Shown in pieces: positions 22,321 through 33,710 of a stretch of DNA of 64,000 nt. Position numbers and translations under genes: made by a program. This DNA comes from Enoplolaimus lenunculus (lineage: Eukaryota; Nematoda; Enoplea; Enoplida; Thoracostomopsidae), in the NCBI GenBank assembly GCA_030248215.1, contig JASANG010001923.1, positions 51,823 through 115,822 of the forward strand, read 5' to 3'. Every line of letters begins with the position of its first letter. The stretch's first letter is position 1. Under the pieces are notes generated by a model. The model did no database searches and had not been told where the DNA came from. It saw only the letters and a program-made list of their open reading frames with translations.

Positions 22321-22576
22321 TCACGCTGCAAATTCCAAAGAGTTGATTAATCAACTCACATAGCGAGTAAATTATTTTTTAATTAGAAACAGCAAGTATT
22401 TACTCACTCTGAGGTTAGCCGATTCTCACTCTGAGTCGAGTTTACTTCGAATAGGCTAATTAATTAACTCAAAAACCTCGAAAATCTGAGTTCTGAAAAT
22501 CCTAATTCAGAGCTTAAACTTGTTTACGGATTCAACTCATTCTGAATTAAAATCAACTCGCCGCAATTTGCAGCGT
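22321..22576. mobile_element. GAGTTGA-type MITE (diverged ends)
   Basis: The ends are CACGCTGCAAATTCC and GCAATTTGCAGCGT. The inside alternates GAGTTGATT and AATCAACTC, the signature of a family with CACTGTAAATTCC ends seen at 31.2, 33.0, 38.7 and 58.7 kb. Confidence 0.45.
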
Positions 22577-22842
22577 ACGCCGGTGCATAGATTAAGCTCA
22601 GCGTATTTGAGCGGAAAAAAGTTTCCGCATATACGCAACAGGTTCTTACTTTGGAGAAAAATAGAAACTGCAATTCAAAATTCAGAATTTCACGTTACGT
22701 CGTTATATATAATCAATCCTATTTCTATTGACTTGAAATATGCATGAAAAGCATGCAAGTTACCATACAAAGAATCGTTTTCCAAACCGTACCGGAACAC
22801 GTCCGCGTTTGCCTGAAATTTAATATTTCCATTTGCGACCTT

Positions 22843-23205
22843 CAGGGTACAACCGGAAGTCTGCATCCAGCTTCGACTATGGTTTCGGTAAAATTTTTTC
22901 TTGTTGGTTTCAATCACTTTGGCAATGAAGTTGTTTGGTACTCATAGCGGTATGTCTTCCAGAGAAATGATTTGTATTTTGTGTGCAATTTCGAAAGCTT
23001 TTATTGGCTAGGTTATTCAAAAAAGAAGTCTAACTTCGAGCTTTGGCGATACTTTGCTGATTATTATTATTATTATTGATATTATGTAATTCAACACCAT
23101 TTTTATTACCTAATTTTACCTTAGTTCTGGCTCCGGTCCCGGCTATGGCAAAATTTGATAACCACTGGTTCCGGATTCAATTTTGTCACTTGTGGTTGCA
23201 CCCTG
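22843..23205. mobile_element. CAGGGTGCAACCGG-family element
   Basis: It starts CAGGGTACAACCGGAAG and ends GTGGTTGCACCCTG. The middle is AT-rich with a short TTATTA microsatellite near 23060. No duplication could be matched. Confidence 0.55.
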
Positions 23206-24245
23206 ACAACACAACTAAGCAAGATCCATTTATGGATCGGGAAATTGTGAAATGGTTAAAAGTTTCGAAGCACTTTAACCAAGTGTACGTTTAAATCCCG
23301 CACGCAAAATTTGTTTTTTATTGTCGTAAGTCAGCTGCTACAATAAAGCGAACACGCGTTAAAAACTAACGGGAGTTCGCCCGTTATTGCAGGAGTTGCT
23401 TGAGTTCGCCCGTTATTACAGGAGTTGCTTACGATGCATACTCTTGTATGAAATGAATGAAATCCGTTTGATTCTATTGACCAAAAAGTGTAAATTAACA
23501 AATTAAGAAACGAAAGCCTGGTTAAAATTTTTACTGGCGGATCCAGAATTTCTTGGAGTACGGGTGACTATCTAGTAAACTCCAAGCCTGAGGATAATAT
23601 AAGCTCAGCCATATTTATTTAGCTTGAATTTTTTACTTTGCCGTAAAACAAGGTAGCCGGCCAACTACCGAAGGATGCCTATACATTAGGTAACAGTTCT
23701 GAAATTATCAACGGTGTGCGCAACGTATAATTGCGAAAAAACCTCGCGAACAAAGCGACCAAGAAGTTAAACGCAAATTTACTGCTAAATACATAATTTT
23801 TGGGTTGTGTTGGGCCGGCGAAAAATTTTTACCAAAATTTTTTCGGTAAATATGCCGTTGTTTTAATGTGTTGCAACCCGAACCCGACTAACCAAGAGCT
23901 AAGCACAGAAGTAGAGGAGCGAATGAAATTTCGCGAGCGAAGCAAGCCGGAGGCCAGTAATTTAGTATTGACTCGCAATAGTGAACATTATTACTGTTTT
24001 CTAGTCTGATAAATCAAGAAGGCTCTAATCTGGACGCCTGGTTGTACAGTTGATGTTTGTATATACTGATGACACCCAAATTGCGCCATCAACGAAATAT
24101 TTTTAATACACGAACACGCCTTATGGATAAAAAGTAATATCGTATGAATTGCGTAAAACTAAAAGTTTGTTTAAGTGTCAGGTATTTTGAAAACTAATTT
24201 GATTAATTCGCACGAACGGCAAAACGTTTTAAGCTTTTTTGTATC
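23206..24245. other. No recognisable gene; short direct repeat
   Basis: At about 23370-23430 a ~30 bp unit (GAGTTCGCCCGTTATTGCAG) occurs twice in tandem with two differences. The rest shows no recognised feature. Confidence 0.35.
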
Positions 24246-24249
24246 TTAA

Positions 24250-24511
24250 CCCGTTCTCACATGAATATTTTCTTTTTCCCCTGAGACATATTTTTATGCT
24301 ACGATTCGAACTCCAGTGACTGGAGTGAGAGGCGTATACCATCACCACTCAGTTATAGGAGCTTGACGCTCGAGCCCGAGGGGCTCTCACGTCTTGTGGT
24401 GATTTAGTATTATGTATACGTGTTGCAATTGTTAAACACGGTGCGATATATACTATTTAACGTATATACACTGCGCTGAGTTGCCTACAGGCAACTCAAT
24501 GTGAGAAGGGG
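24250..24511. mobile_element. piggyBac-like MITE carrying a tRNA-like segment, copy 2
   Basis: CCCGTTCTCACATGAATA and CAATGTGAGAAGGGG lie between two intact TTAA sites (24246-24249 and 24512-24515). The tRNA-like segment (B-box GTTCGAATC on the minus strand near 24303) is conserved with copy 1, as is the GAGTTGCC/GGCAACTC hairpin near the right end. Two near-identical copies 22 kb apart suggest recent activity of the family. Confidence 0.8.
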
Positions 24512-24825
24512 TTAATTTGGTAAGGTGACGGTATAAATATAGTTTGAAAACATTTAAGAAAACATAACCAAACAATTATTGCTTTCCGATATGGAACTAG
24601 TCCCGTATTTGTATCCTATCCCCTGGATCCGCCATAAGATATTTTGAACAACGTGTAATGCAAGTGATGTTATCAATTGACAAACAAATTAACAACAAAA
24701 ATTCTTACCGAAGCGAACAGGGACGCGTGCACGTTTCCCTGAAACATTAAATTGTCCTGAAGGCATTTCTGGGTTAACTGAAGTGGCGTTTTAGTAACCA
24801 ACATTACTTTCTGGTTTCAGACCCG

Positions 24826-25000
24826 TAGCAAGCTCACTTTGCTGGGAGAGGCTACATATTTTTCAGGATGGGCACAGAAAGGTTCTTGACGTCTTTACAA
24901 GCAAAGTTGAAAATTTTATAGAAACGTTGGGAACGGGGTTGTGTTGCCTGGGCCCCTGCACGGCTACAAGCCCGTGTGGCTTACAAAATTATCCCTCTAT
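24826..25000. repeat. CCGTAGC(A/C)AGCTCAC repeat, copy 1
   Basis: The segment starting CCGTAGCAAGCTCACTTTGC and continuing through TTTTTCAGGA, TTACAAG and TTGAAAATTTT is shared in order with 63495-63660. This suggests an interspersed repeat of unknown class. Confidence 0.45.
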
Positions 25001-25756
25001 CTACCCCCTTTATTGAAAATTCAAATGGCGTGCACGTTAGAATAGGAAAACCTGTATATATTTAGCACGGCCTCTCAACGTTAGAAATCTCTGAATCTGC
25101 AATGAACTTTATATGAAAATATTAAATATATAACCAGGGGATTCGGAGCTAAGGATAAACGTGCGAACGGGGCTTAATCTTAATTCAAAATTTTTTTATT
25201 TTATTACTTTGTACGAGTTCGTCGTTAGTATATTCGTAAAACTCCGTGTATGAACCAAAAATCTTAACTTTTAAAGTAAATGAATTCTGTAATTTCAACT
25301 TACCTTCAACGTAATATTCAGAGAACGGGAAGTCAGGCTTTCCATAATCTGAAACGTAATTTCAAAGTTTAGATTGTTTGGTGTATTTTTTTGATCGCGA
25401 AACCTAACAACAAACTAAACCGCAAAGGTTGAAAAATTTTCTGATACGTGTCAGTCTTAGCATTTTTCGTTCACAACAGGCTTTGAATTGAAGAGCTTAA
25501 GTAAAAAACCTTGCTTAGATTTGTATTAATGTGACTAGCAACTTCTGCTGAAATGTCACCGAAGTCAAAGTTTAACTTACAATTACAACTTTTAGGTATA
25601 AAATTTACGCCTTAAACAGTTCTCATCACACATTAGCGGTTAAGGATATAGCAAAGGTTTAGACTACAGGCATCGCTAACTGCAGTCTGAGCCTAAGCGC
25701 AAATGTCTTCAAGTGTACAATAGCCTAAGTGTCTATATTTTATTTTTTGTTTTATT
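25001..25756. other. No recognisable gene
   Basis: AT-rich, no repeat ends or coding pattern seen. Confidence 0.3.
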
Positions 25757-25970
25757 GGCCCTTGTATAGAGCAGGGCAGGATCGATTTCCGGCGGGCCTG
25801 TAATAGAGTCAGTTTAAGCATTAGACTAACTGTTTTGCTTGGGCTTAAGCTTAAGCTTAGGCTTAGGCTTTAGGAATACGCTAATCCTTTCGCTTAGGCT
25901 TAGGATTAGGCTTTTAGGCTTAGGCTTAAGAATTTATACTACTGTTCCGGCAATGTTCTATACGTGGGCC
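25757..25970. mobile_element. hAT-like MITE with (TTAGGC)n core
   Basis: GGCCCTTGTATAGAGCAGGG and ATGTTCTATACGTGGGCC are the ends. The flanks GTTTTATT and GTTTTGTT agree in 7 of 8 bases. Two runs of CTTAGG/TTAGGC units lie inside. Confidence 0.75.
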
Positions 25971-26355
25971 GTTTTGTTTGAGAACCAAGACGCAAAAGCT
26001 AACCAATTTCGTATATTTCATCAGCACGTTTGCCAAATCGAAACGGTAGACGGCGTGCGTCGCTGAACTGTGATAAGAAAATCATTGAAAACGCTGCGTA
26101 TACTAACGTAACAGTTGCTAACGATACCATGACAATTGTTTAAAACGAACGAAAAATAAATTTAAGTATTTTGTTAATATTTTTACCTGTGTCTCCTGAA
26201 TTGCGAGGTAAAGTTTAAAATACTAAATTGGAAGAAAATAAAAGTCAAATATCAGCATTTCTATCTCGAGGAATTTGGTACCGAGCTATTACAAATGTTA
26301 CGTGGTGCATCTTGAAAGTTTTTATTTTGAGTCAAGAAGCGTGTCAAAAATACGT

Positions 26356-26465
26356 TCCTATGCAAAGAACAGGAGCGGAGTGTTTTTCTGCGGGACTGCA
26401 ATAGAGTAAGCTTAGTAGTGTTTAGACAAATTTTTTGGTTAGGCTTAGCCTTAGGCTTCGGTAAA
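26356..26465. mobile_element. Truncated TTAGGC-family hAT-like MITE
   Basis: One end (CCTATGCAAAGAACAGGAGC) and part of the core with TTAGGC-like units are present. The other end is missing. Confidence 0.4.
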
Positions 26466-26630
26466 AATGCAAAACGGTGTTAACGTTTTGAAACAACCTT
26501 CATGACGGTGCTAAATTAGCGTTTTGACAAACATTGAAAAGTTTTTATTCAAAACTGTTTTGCCACACAGTAATTCATTCTAGAGTTTCTGCGCTTTTAC
26601 AAAGAAGTGTTTTGAAAATGGCTGTTCGTA

Positions 26631-26890
26631 CAGTCGAAACCGGAATAAGCGAGGGAATGTAAAATAAGTACTGAGTCCCTATTTTGAGTATTAATCAATA
26701 TGAGTTTAGTTTCCTAACTATAGGCCGTTATTGGGTATAGTTAAGTTACCAATTAAGTCAACAATCGTCATTTACGCTAACTGAGTTGAACAATAGATAA
26801 CAGTCCGAGACCGAATAGGAAACGGTATTCTCTGGAAAGCTGAAATAATTATCAGTCATCCCTCCCCTCTTTATATTCGGGTCACTAAAG
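26631..26890. mobile_element. Diverged TA-flanked MITE of the CTGTAGTGACCCG family
   Basis: CAGTCGAAACCGGAATAAG and TATTCGGGTCACTAAAG form decayed inverted ends between TA dinucleotides. The core block TCTGGAAAGCTGAAATAA corresponds to the shared GAGAGGCC region of better copies. Confidence 0.5.
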
Positions 26891-27129
26891 TAACACGAAA
26901 AACGTTTAAAACGGCGTTTTATTTCTGACACGATTCCTAAAGCTGAAATACCAACTCTTAGAAATATTAATAATTATTTGAGATCCGAAAACGATTACAT
27001 TTTGAACTTTGCATAATCTTAAGCGTTTAATACCACCAATAAACACTAAAAACCAATAAATCCCTTAAAAATTAGCCAATGTTGCTTTTAAAAGTGCCCC
27101 GTACAGAAGATTTATAAGCGTAAATGCAA

Positions 27130-27830
27130 CGTTCATGCGTCAGTTCGGCCACTAAACATCTTTGAAGTTCTTGCTGCTGCAAATTCTTCACCGGAATTAA
27201 TGCAATAAATTTAATTTTCATGTGTGAACACGGTTTCCAGTCCCTTGAGTTTTCTTGCTCCTGTATTTGAATTGGTCAGTCATAAAGACATGTTGAAAGT
27301 GAGTCCGAATTAATTCAGACAACTCGGATTCATTAAAGAAGCTTGAATTAATTCAAATATCAAACTTGTTTTATATTTCGCATGAGACGGGGTTTGTTTT
27401 CGTTTTAAGCTTTAAACAGAAATTGTATCACTATTAAAGCGTTTTCAAGTAATAAAATGTCGAGTAAAGCCTTATTGGCACATGACTGTTTCTTGCAGTT
27501 GAAACGTGCAGCTGCAAGTTTTATTACAAAATTCATTCGGATTACTTCCGGCTGCAATTTATTCATGATGAATATGCGCCAAGAACTAATTCATGTGTGA
27601 AAAACCTTGCAAGTTGAATTAATTTATTGTCATTGGTTAGACCGATTATTTTTAGCTTATTTTTGATGTTTGTACCAGCAGCCTACAAAGTATTCATATG
27701 AATTCATGTCAAGATTCAGAATAAAAATGATATTTCTTTGCAAATACTTGCATTTGCAAATTATTTGAGCAAGTTGCAGATGCTACAATTCTTGCTGCTA
27801 AAAACTTGCACGTGTGAACAGGAGGGCTTT
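27130..27830. repeat. GCAAGT foldback fragments
   Basis: Pieces of the foldback family (TTCTTGCTGCTGCAAATTCTT near 27170, GTGCAGCTGCAAG near 27507, and the end ACTTGCACGTGTGAACAGGA near 27808) show one or two overlapping copies with poorly preserved left ends. Confidence 0.4.
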
Positions 27831-28042
27831 TGACTTATTTTGTGGTTGCACTGCGGCTTACACTTGGACTCAACCTTACGCCGAATCTCAGGATTAAGCT
27901 TAGGCTTAGAAGTACTCATAAGCTGCAGTACGCCCCTAAAGGTTACATTGGCCAAAAAATTTTATAAATATGAGTTACAAAGTTTGACCTATTAAGAAAT
28001 TCGGATAAATGAGCTACAGCATACACCATGGAACATCAGTTT

Positions 28043-28222
28043 GGCCCAATGTATAGAACAGGGCCGGATCGTTTTCCGGAGGGGCTATAATAGAGTCAGT
28101 TTAAGCTTTAGGCAAATTTTTGTGCTTAGGCTTAAGCTTAGGAACAGGCTCATCCACACGATTAGGCTTAGGCTTAGGATTATGATTATAATACTGTTCC
28201 GGCCCTGTTCTATACATGGGCC
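28043..28222. mobile_element. hAT-like MITE with TTAGGC core
   Basis: GGCCCAATGTATAGAACAGG and CCCTGTTCTATACATGGGCC are the ends, with a perfect 8-bp duplication ATCAGTTT (28035-28042 and 28223-28230). The core includes CTTAGGCTTAAGCTTAGG. Confidence 0.85.
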
Positions 28223-28810
28223 ATCAGTTTTAAGAAATTAAGTAAAGAACGAAACATTAAAAATATATAAATCATACGGGGAGTGGAGTTAATTTTAGCT
28301 TCGTCATAAATAAATTTCGCTATCATCGATCGAAATATCATGATCACATATCACAAGATTATTATCATTGACACCCCCGGATGTTGCATCGCACATGTAG
28401 CGGTTCAAAATTGCTTAACCAGTTGGCAGTAATTGCTATTTTTGCAAAATAAGCCACAAATATCTTTACCAATTTCACGTCTGTTGCTCGATGAAACTGT
28501 TTATTAAACGAAACTGCTGGTCACGAGTAATTACCCTGTTAACTCAACCTGGAATATGCTGAAAAATTGTTGACTCAAGGGATTTTCGGCAATATTGCGA
28601 CGTTTTGAAATTTCAATTATTTCTTCTAACTAAATATTCAAAAATCAATTTAAATGCTGCAATTACCCGGTGTTCGCAGTTTACGTGGTTAAACGTTCAA
28701 CGACTGCGTAGCTGTAAGCTTTGAGATTTGCAAGGTAATTTTCGAACCATGTTACATTGTTAACGTTTGAAAACCAAGTGGATGATCAGGATAACTTATA
28801 TTGACAACAG

Positions 28811-28965
28811 GGCCCATGTATAGAACAGGGCCGGAGCAGTAGTACAAGCATATTTCTAAGCCTAAACCTAAGCCTAAGCCTAAGCAAAAAAATTAGTCTA
28901 AAGCTTATACTGACTCTATTATAGCCCCTCCGAAAAACGATCCGGCCCTATTCTATACATGGGCC
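28811..28965. mobile_element. hAT-like MITE with (GCCTAA)n core
   Basis: GGCCCATGTATAGAACAGGG and CCTATTCTATACATGGGCC are flanked by GACAACAG and GACAAAAG (7 of 8). The core is CCTAAGCCTAAGCC-rich. Confidence 0.8.
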
Positions 28966-29824
28966 GACAAAAGTATGCTACTGTACACTTTGTGTAGAAA
29001 AGAATGTACCCAGCGCGCGTTGCATATTTGGTCCGTCTGACTCATTTATGGAGAAGTATCTTGCACCAATCTCAACGAAAAATGTTAGGAAAGTGTACAA
29101 AGTCAACTCACGTTTAAATATCAACAACGCGCAACGATAATTTTTTATTTCAGGATCTCAGATTTTCACAAAGCTTGTTTTTAAGTAACGATGGAGATGA
29201 CTGCTAAAGCAAGCGCGGTCTGTGTCCAGCGGAAGCTGAATGTGTTTCCTCAAACCTTTGGCGGAATCAGTAAATAATTTAAACAGCAACTCAACAATGT
29301 TCGACTTGCACGGTGTTTGCGGAGATTTTTTCAGGATGGAAATACTTTATGTTATATATATAGCAGGGTTCCAATAGGAACTAAATTTTGCCGGAACAGG
29401 AACCGGAACAGGAATTTGAAATAGTTTTCATCATCGAATGACTGTTGGACTTCTTAAGAAAAATGGCTTGTGCGAATTTTCTGCTGTTTCATCATCAAGT
29501 TTTTGACAACACAACAGACACAGTTTATTAACTACATTGAAGTAATTCCAAAAGACTCATGTCGAAATAACAATTTTTCAATGACAACGTTTCCAATATT
29601 TAAATGATTAGAAATAATTTGCCACAAAGCCGTATCCGGATATGATTTTTAAAAAACTTCAAAAAATTTATATTATCATTCGTATTTATGCTGAGTACTA
29701 TCGAACTGATTGACTTACTTTTACATATTGTTTCGGTCACAGATGTAATGTAAAATGCGAGTAACTGTGTCCGTTCACTATCTTTATTGGGTTACAATAA
29801 CGATGGAAAACGAGATATAGAAGA
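28966..29824. other. No recognisable gene
   Basis: Near 29366 the motif CAGGGTTCCAATAGGAAC followed by CCGGAACAGGAACCGGAAC resembles an end of a GCCGGA-rich element, without a partner end. No gene is seen. Confidence 0.3.
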
Positions 29825-30595
29825 TGAGCGTTATTTATTCTATTCCTAAGGCTAAGCCTAAACTTCAGCGTTAAAATGGGTCCCTAAATAATTCTAAGCC
29901 TAATCAAAAATAAGCTTTATTTTGATCCAGGGATGAGCGGAGACCAGCCATGAAGTTTCTCGGTATCGGTCAACTTGTTGTCATTACAGAAGAAAAATTA
30001 AAAAATATTTCTAATAAATGCTCTTTTCGTAGTTTTTTTTGTTTTTTCATAATTTTTTGTGTGTTTTGTGAATATCTGATAGTAATTATTGCGAAACTAT
30101 GAAAATTCATAGTTTAATAGCGAAATAGTATTCATTAGCCATTACTTGCTACAACAATATTAACTTCTATTTTTCAGGTCTACCAGCATTTGCTCAATCC
30201 TCGGCATCCAGAGTCGGTTCAAAAGCACCAAGACTAAAGAAACCGTCGAGACAAATACTGAGACGTGCCGAGACTCCCATCCCTGATATTATCCAAATCT
30301 GTTTAAGTATCCCTTAAACGGAACATGGGCCAAACGAATATTGCAACCGACCGCAACGCTACAAAAACATAGAATAGTGTAGTACGATCGTTGTCTTAAA
30401 GTGTTAATGCATCGGTTTGAGCTGTTAAACTTTGTCACGTAAACAATTTGAGTGCCGTAAGCCGCGGGACAAACATTTTTAGCTACGTTCTGATATTTGA
30501 ATACAATCCAGTATTTGACTTTAATTCACAATCTGGCTCCAGCTCCGGCTCTGGCCGGATACTAGATTATCGGGCTCCAGCTCTGGATAAATATA
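29825..30595. mobile_element. Inverted relative of the 12288-13150 element with an extra segment
   Basis: The segment carries, in reverse orientation, the same AT-rich stretch and TTAGGC-like units as 12540-12870, and ends with CTCCGGCTCTGGCCGGATAC like the GCCGGA arm of that element. About 150 bp (30179-30325) present here has no counterpart at 12.5 kb. It begins right after TATTTTTCAG and is unusually protein-like in one frame. Confidence 0.5.
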
Positions 30596-31216
30596 TGTAC
30601 AAATATATAAATATATAAATCTGTTATACGGCTGCAGTTTTTCTTGTTTCTGCAGTAAATTTTAGGGTAATATACTGAGCCTATGAGTTTGGTGTCACAA
30701 AGTTGCTTACCGAAACATTAACCATGTCTAAAGTTAAAACATTTAGAAATTATTGAATGATGGCGTGCTGGTTTGTTTATAGTCGTATTTAATATTTTAC
30801 GCAAAACTCGCAACCCTTTGTGAAACAAATTACAGACATATTGTTGCTTTTCCGCCGGATCCAATGTTTTTTTAGTAGAAAGAGGTTTTTTTGTGTGTTG
30901 TGATTTTAGCACTAAAATCTAATGAAACACATTTCTAACTTCAAACAACTTGCAGTCGCAAATTACAAAATGTAACAAGTAATTGTTAGGAGCTGGGTGT
31001 AAAGTGATAGTGAAAACGCCGGAAACAGAAATGGAAACGGATTTACCACTAACGATGAGTGTTCCTGTAATTCTATAACCAAAATGGACATATCGCCTAA
31101 TTGGATTATACAGTAATGGTAAGAATAAGGAGCGACCAAGCGGTAAATCAATTTTTTTGTATATTTAACTCTATTTGAAGTTTAATGATTTACGTACGAA
31201 TTTTAATTTTTCATGA
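30596..31216. other. No recognisable gene
   Basis: AT-rich sequence, no repeat ends or coding pattern that I recognise. Confidence 0.3.
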
Positions 31217-31457
31217 AACTGTAAATTCCAGTGAGCTGATTTTAACACAGAATGAGTTTGAATCCACTCCTGAGCCCTGGGTTTGGTCTTTAAGAACTCA
31301 GGATTTCAAATTGAATGAGCTTATTCTGAGTTAGCTAATCAACTCACCCGGAACAGCTAAGAGCGAGTTAATGTTTCATATAATTAATTCAGAAATAGCC
31401 AGAAAAGACTAATTTTCTCTCTGAGTTGACTAATCCAACAATCGCAATTTACACTGT
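31217..31457. mobile_element. GAGTTGA-type MITE
   Basis: An ACTGTAAATTCCAGTGAG start and a GCAATTTACACTG end bracket alternating ACTCAG/GAGTT and AATCAACTC motifs. The ends are slightly decayed. Confidence 0.45.
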
Positions 31458-32332
31458 GATATTAAGTTTTGCTCACTATAGTTTTATTTATCTGTTTATT
31501 GTTTGAGCTCTGTATGGTTTCAGAATTTGACTATAATATTTCTGAAGGTTTCGGTTTCAAGGCAGGGACACATTAGCAATATTTTAGCTGACCGCTACAC
31601 CCGACAAATGGTCTTTCTTTTTTGCACATTTGTTATTGCAACATAATCCAGTAAAATATCAAGCAGGTGCGTAGCCAGGATTTTCAGTTGATATGAGTCA
31701 AGGCAACATAGAATTGCTTGAAGGTTATGGAATAATGGATTCGCGAGTGAAACAAATCGAAAACCTATGACACAGTTTTAAAATTGATTAACGTATCCAG
31801 ATGAAAAATTTAAATTTTGTGTCGGTTCTAAAAGGTGGTATGATTCCTGAATCACAAAGATTTGCCCTTACCGGGCGCTTAAACATATGAGCAAAACCTT
31901 CCTAGGGACGCGAGAGCAAAGCTACAAAAAATTAGCATTAAATTTCTTTGTAAGTTTCTTGAATCAAGAATGATAAGTGTAAGATCTTAGGACGCCGCTG
32001 TCTTGACGCCTGCACTACAAAACGCGTGGAAATTCTAGGAAACTGACCAAACTAAAGTTTAATACTAACATTTACGTAATGACATAAGTGTAAGAACAAT
32101 TGATGTTTGGAATTCGCATGGTGAAAATGTGTTACATATCCACTACGGTCTCGGTTTTTAAGAATAGCCTAACCAAAGTTGATTTAAGGAAATTCCTCAA
32201 ATTCGACCGAAACTTAGGTTAAGTATTAGTCGATTTCGATCACTTTCTATTGTTTCCTTTTCTGTATTTGTTATTCTTACATGTATTCCAATATTTACTG
32301 TTCAATAAACAAATACAAAATACAAATACAAA

Positions 32333-32475
32333 TTCCAGTGAACTGAGATTTTAATTTAGACTGAGAGTTGAATCACTGAGTCTGAATGTGTTTTTCAGAT
32401 ATCACATTTAATTACTAATTCGTTCTTTGAGTTGATTGATTGACTCTACAGGAATTGACGATGTGATATCAAGTC
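32333..32475. mobile_element. Short GAGTTGA-type MITE fragment
   Basis: AATTCCAGTGAACTGAG and CAGGAATTGACGATGTG border GAGTTGA motifs. The copy is shorter and more decayed than those at 38663 and 58734. Confidence 0.3.
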
Positions 32476-32904
32476 GGATTTGCCGTTGAGTTAAAAAACC
32501 ATGACATTTTGTTGTTTTCATAAATATTCCGTAGAGGCTAATTTTTGTAACGTATAATATCCTGCCTGGCCAATTATCTCCTTAGAAAAGCACATGGTGA
32601 TCTTTGTGAGACGTCCATGTTGGAGCTATACGGTCTGTCTGAATAGTCGTCGAGACCGTTGGCTCTAACATGGCTAACAATTGCTTTCAGTATTTAAATG
32701 TTTTCACTTTAAAATGTTTTGTGATAAAAAGGTTAAGTATGCTGCAGGCATAGTTTTCGTAAGCAGCACAATACAGTGAACATGGGCAGTAATCTTGGTA
32801 ATTGTTTGTAGAAGATTAGGCAATTTATGTCACTTTATTTTCGTATCGCTGCTAGATATGTTACCCATTTCCTGTACAAATATTATATTTTATCTGAGAT
32901 CGAG

Positions 32905-32995
32905 TTTCAAGGTAGGATTTGTACCCCGCACTCTGAAATATGAGACGTTATAACCACTCGAACTGTAATAAAGCTTTGTCTCTTAAGCCCAAGTT
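32905..32995 (-). repeat. tRNA-like (SINE-type) segment
   Basis: Read on the minus strand, CGAGTGGTTATAACG (A-box-like) is followed by GTGCGGGGTACAAATCC (weak B-box). This looks like a worn tRNA-derived SINE head. Confidence 0.35.
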
Positions 32996-33036
32996 GGCTT
33001 TCGACTTTGTGTAAATTTTTCGCGTACTTATTGTTG

Positions 33037-33224
33037 CAGTGTAAATTCCAATGATTTGCTTATTCAACTCAACTAGCGAATTAGTTCTTTCTGAGTTGAC
33101 AGCAGTAAACATTAACTCACTCTGATTTCAGACTGAGTTGACTCGACTCATAATTCTGAGTTCTGAAAGCCCTAATTCTCAGACTTCATTCTGAGTAAAA
33201 ATCAATTTACTGGAATTTACAGTG
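33037..33224. mobile_element. GAGTTGA-type MITE
   Basis: CAGTGTAAATTCCAATGATT and CTGGAATTTACAGTG are the ends, with internal AACTCACTCTGA and GAGTTGACTCGACTC blocks. Confidence 0.5.
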
Positions 33225-33365
33225 TCAACATTGACCATTGCGAATTATTTTTCGTAACCATTTTGTGTTCAGTCAAACTTTGTGGACATAGGGTATAAAA
33301 GATCCTCCTAATAGTAAAACGTTCAATAACAGAAGTCGAATTCAAATTTGTTAACTTTTTTTGCA

Positions 33366-33710
33366 AAAATCTTATCAAAATGTTTCAGAAAATCTTATCA
33401 AAATGTTTCAGAAAATCTTATCAAAATGTTTCAGAAAATCTTATCAAAATGTTTCAGAAAATCTTATCAAAATGTTTCAGAAAATCTTATCAAAATGTTT
33501 CAGAAAATCTTATCAAAATGTTTCAGAAAATCTTATCAAAATGTTTCAGAAAATCTTATCAAAATGTTTCAGAAAATCTTATCAAAATGTTTCAGAAAAT
33601 CTTATCAAAATGTTTCAGAAAATCTTATCAAAATGTTTCAGAAAATCTTATCAAAATGTTTCAGAAAATCTTATCAAAATGTTTCAGAAAATCTTATCAA
33701 AATGTTTCAG
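33366..33710. repeat. Perfect 15 x 23 bp satellite
   Basis: The 23-bp unit AAAATCTTATCAAAATG+TTTCAG is repeated exactly 15 times without a visible difference (345 bp). Since 23 is not a multiple of 3, the three plus-strand frames each translate the same 23-residue cycle (KILSKCFRKSYQNVS…), so the long open frames here are an effect of the repeat and not evidence for a gene. Confidence 0.95.
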
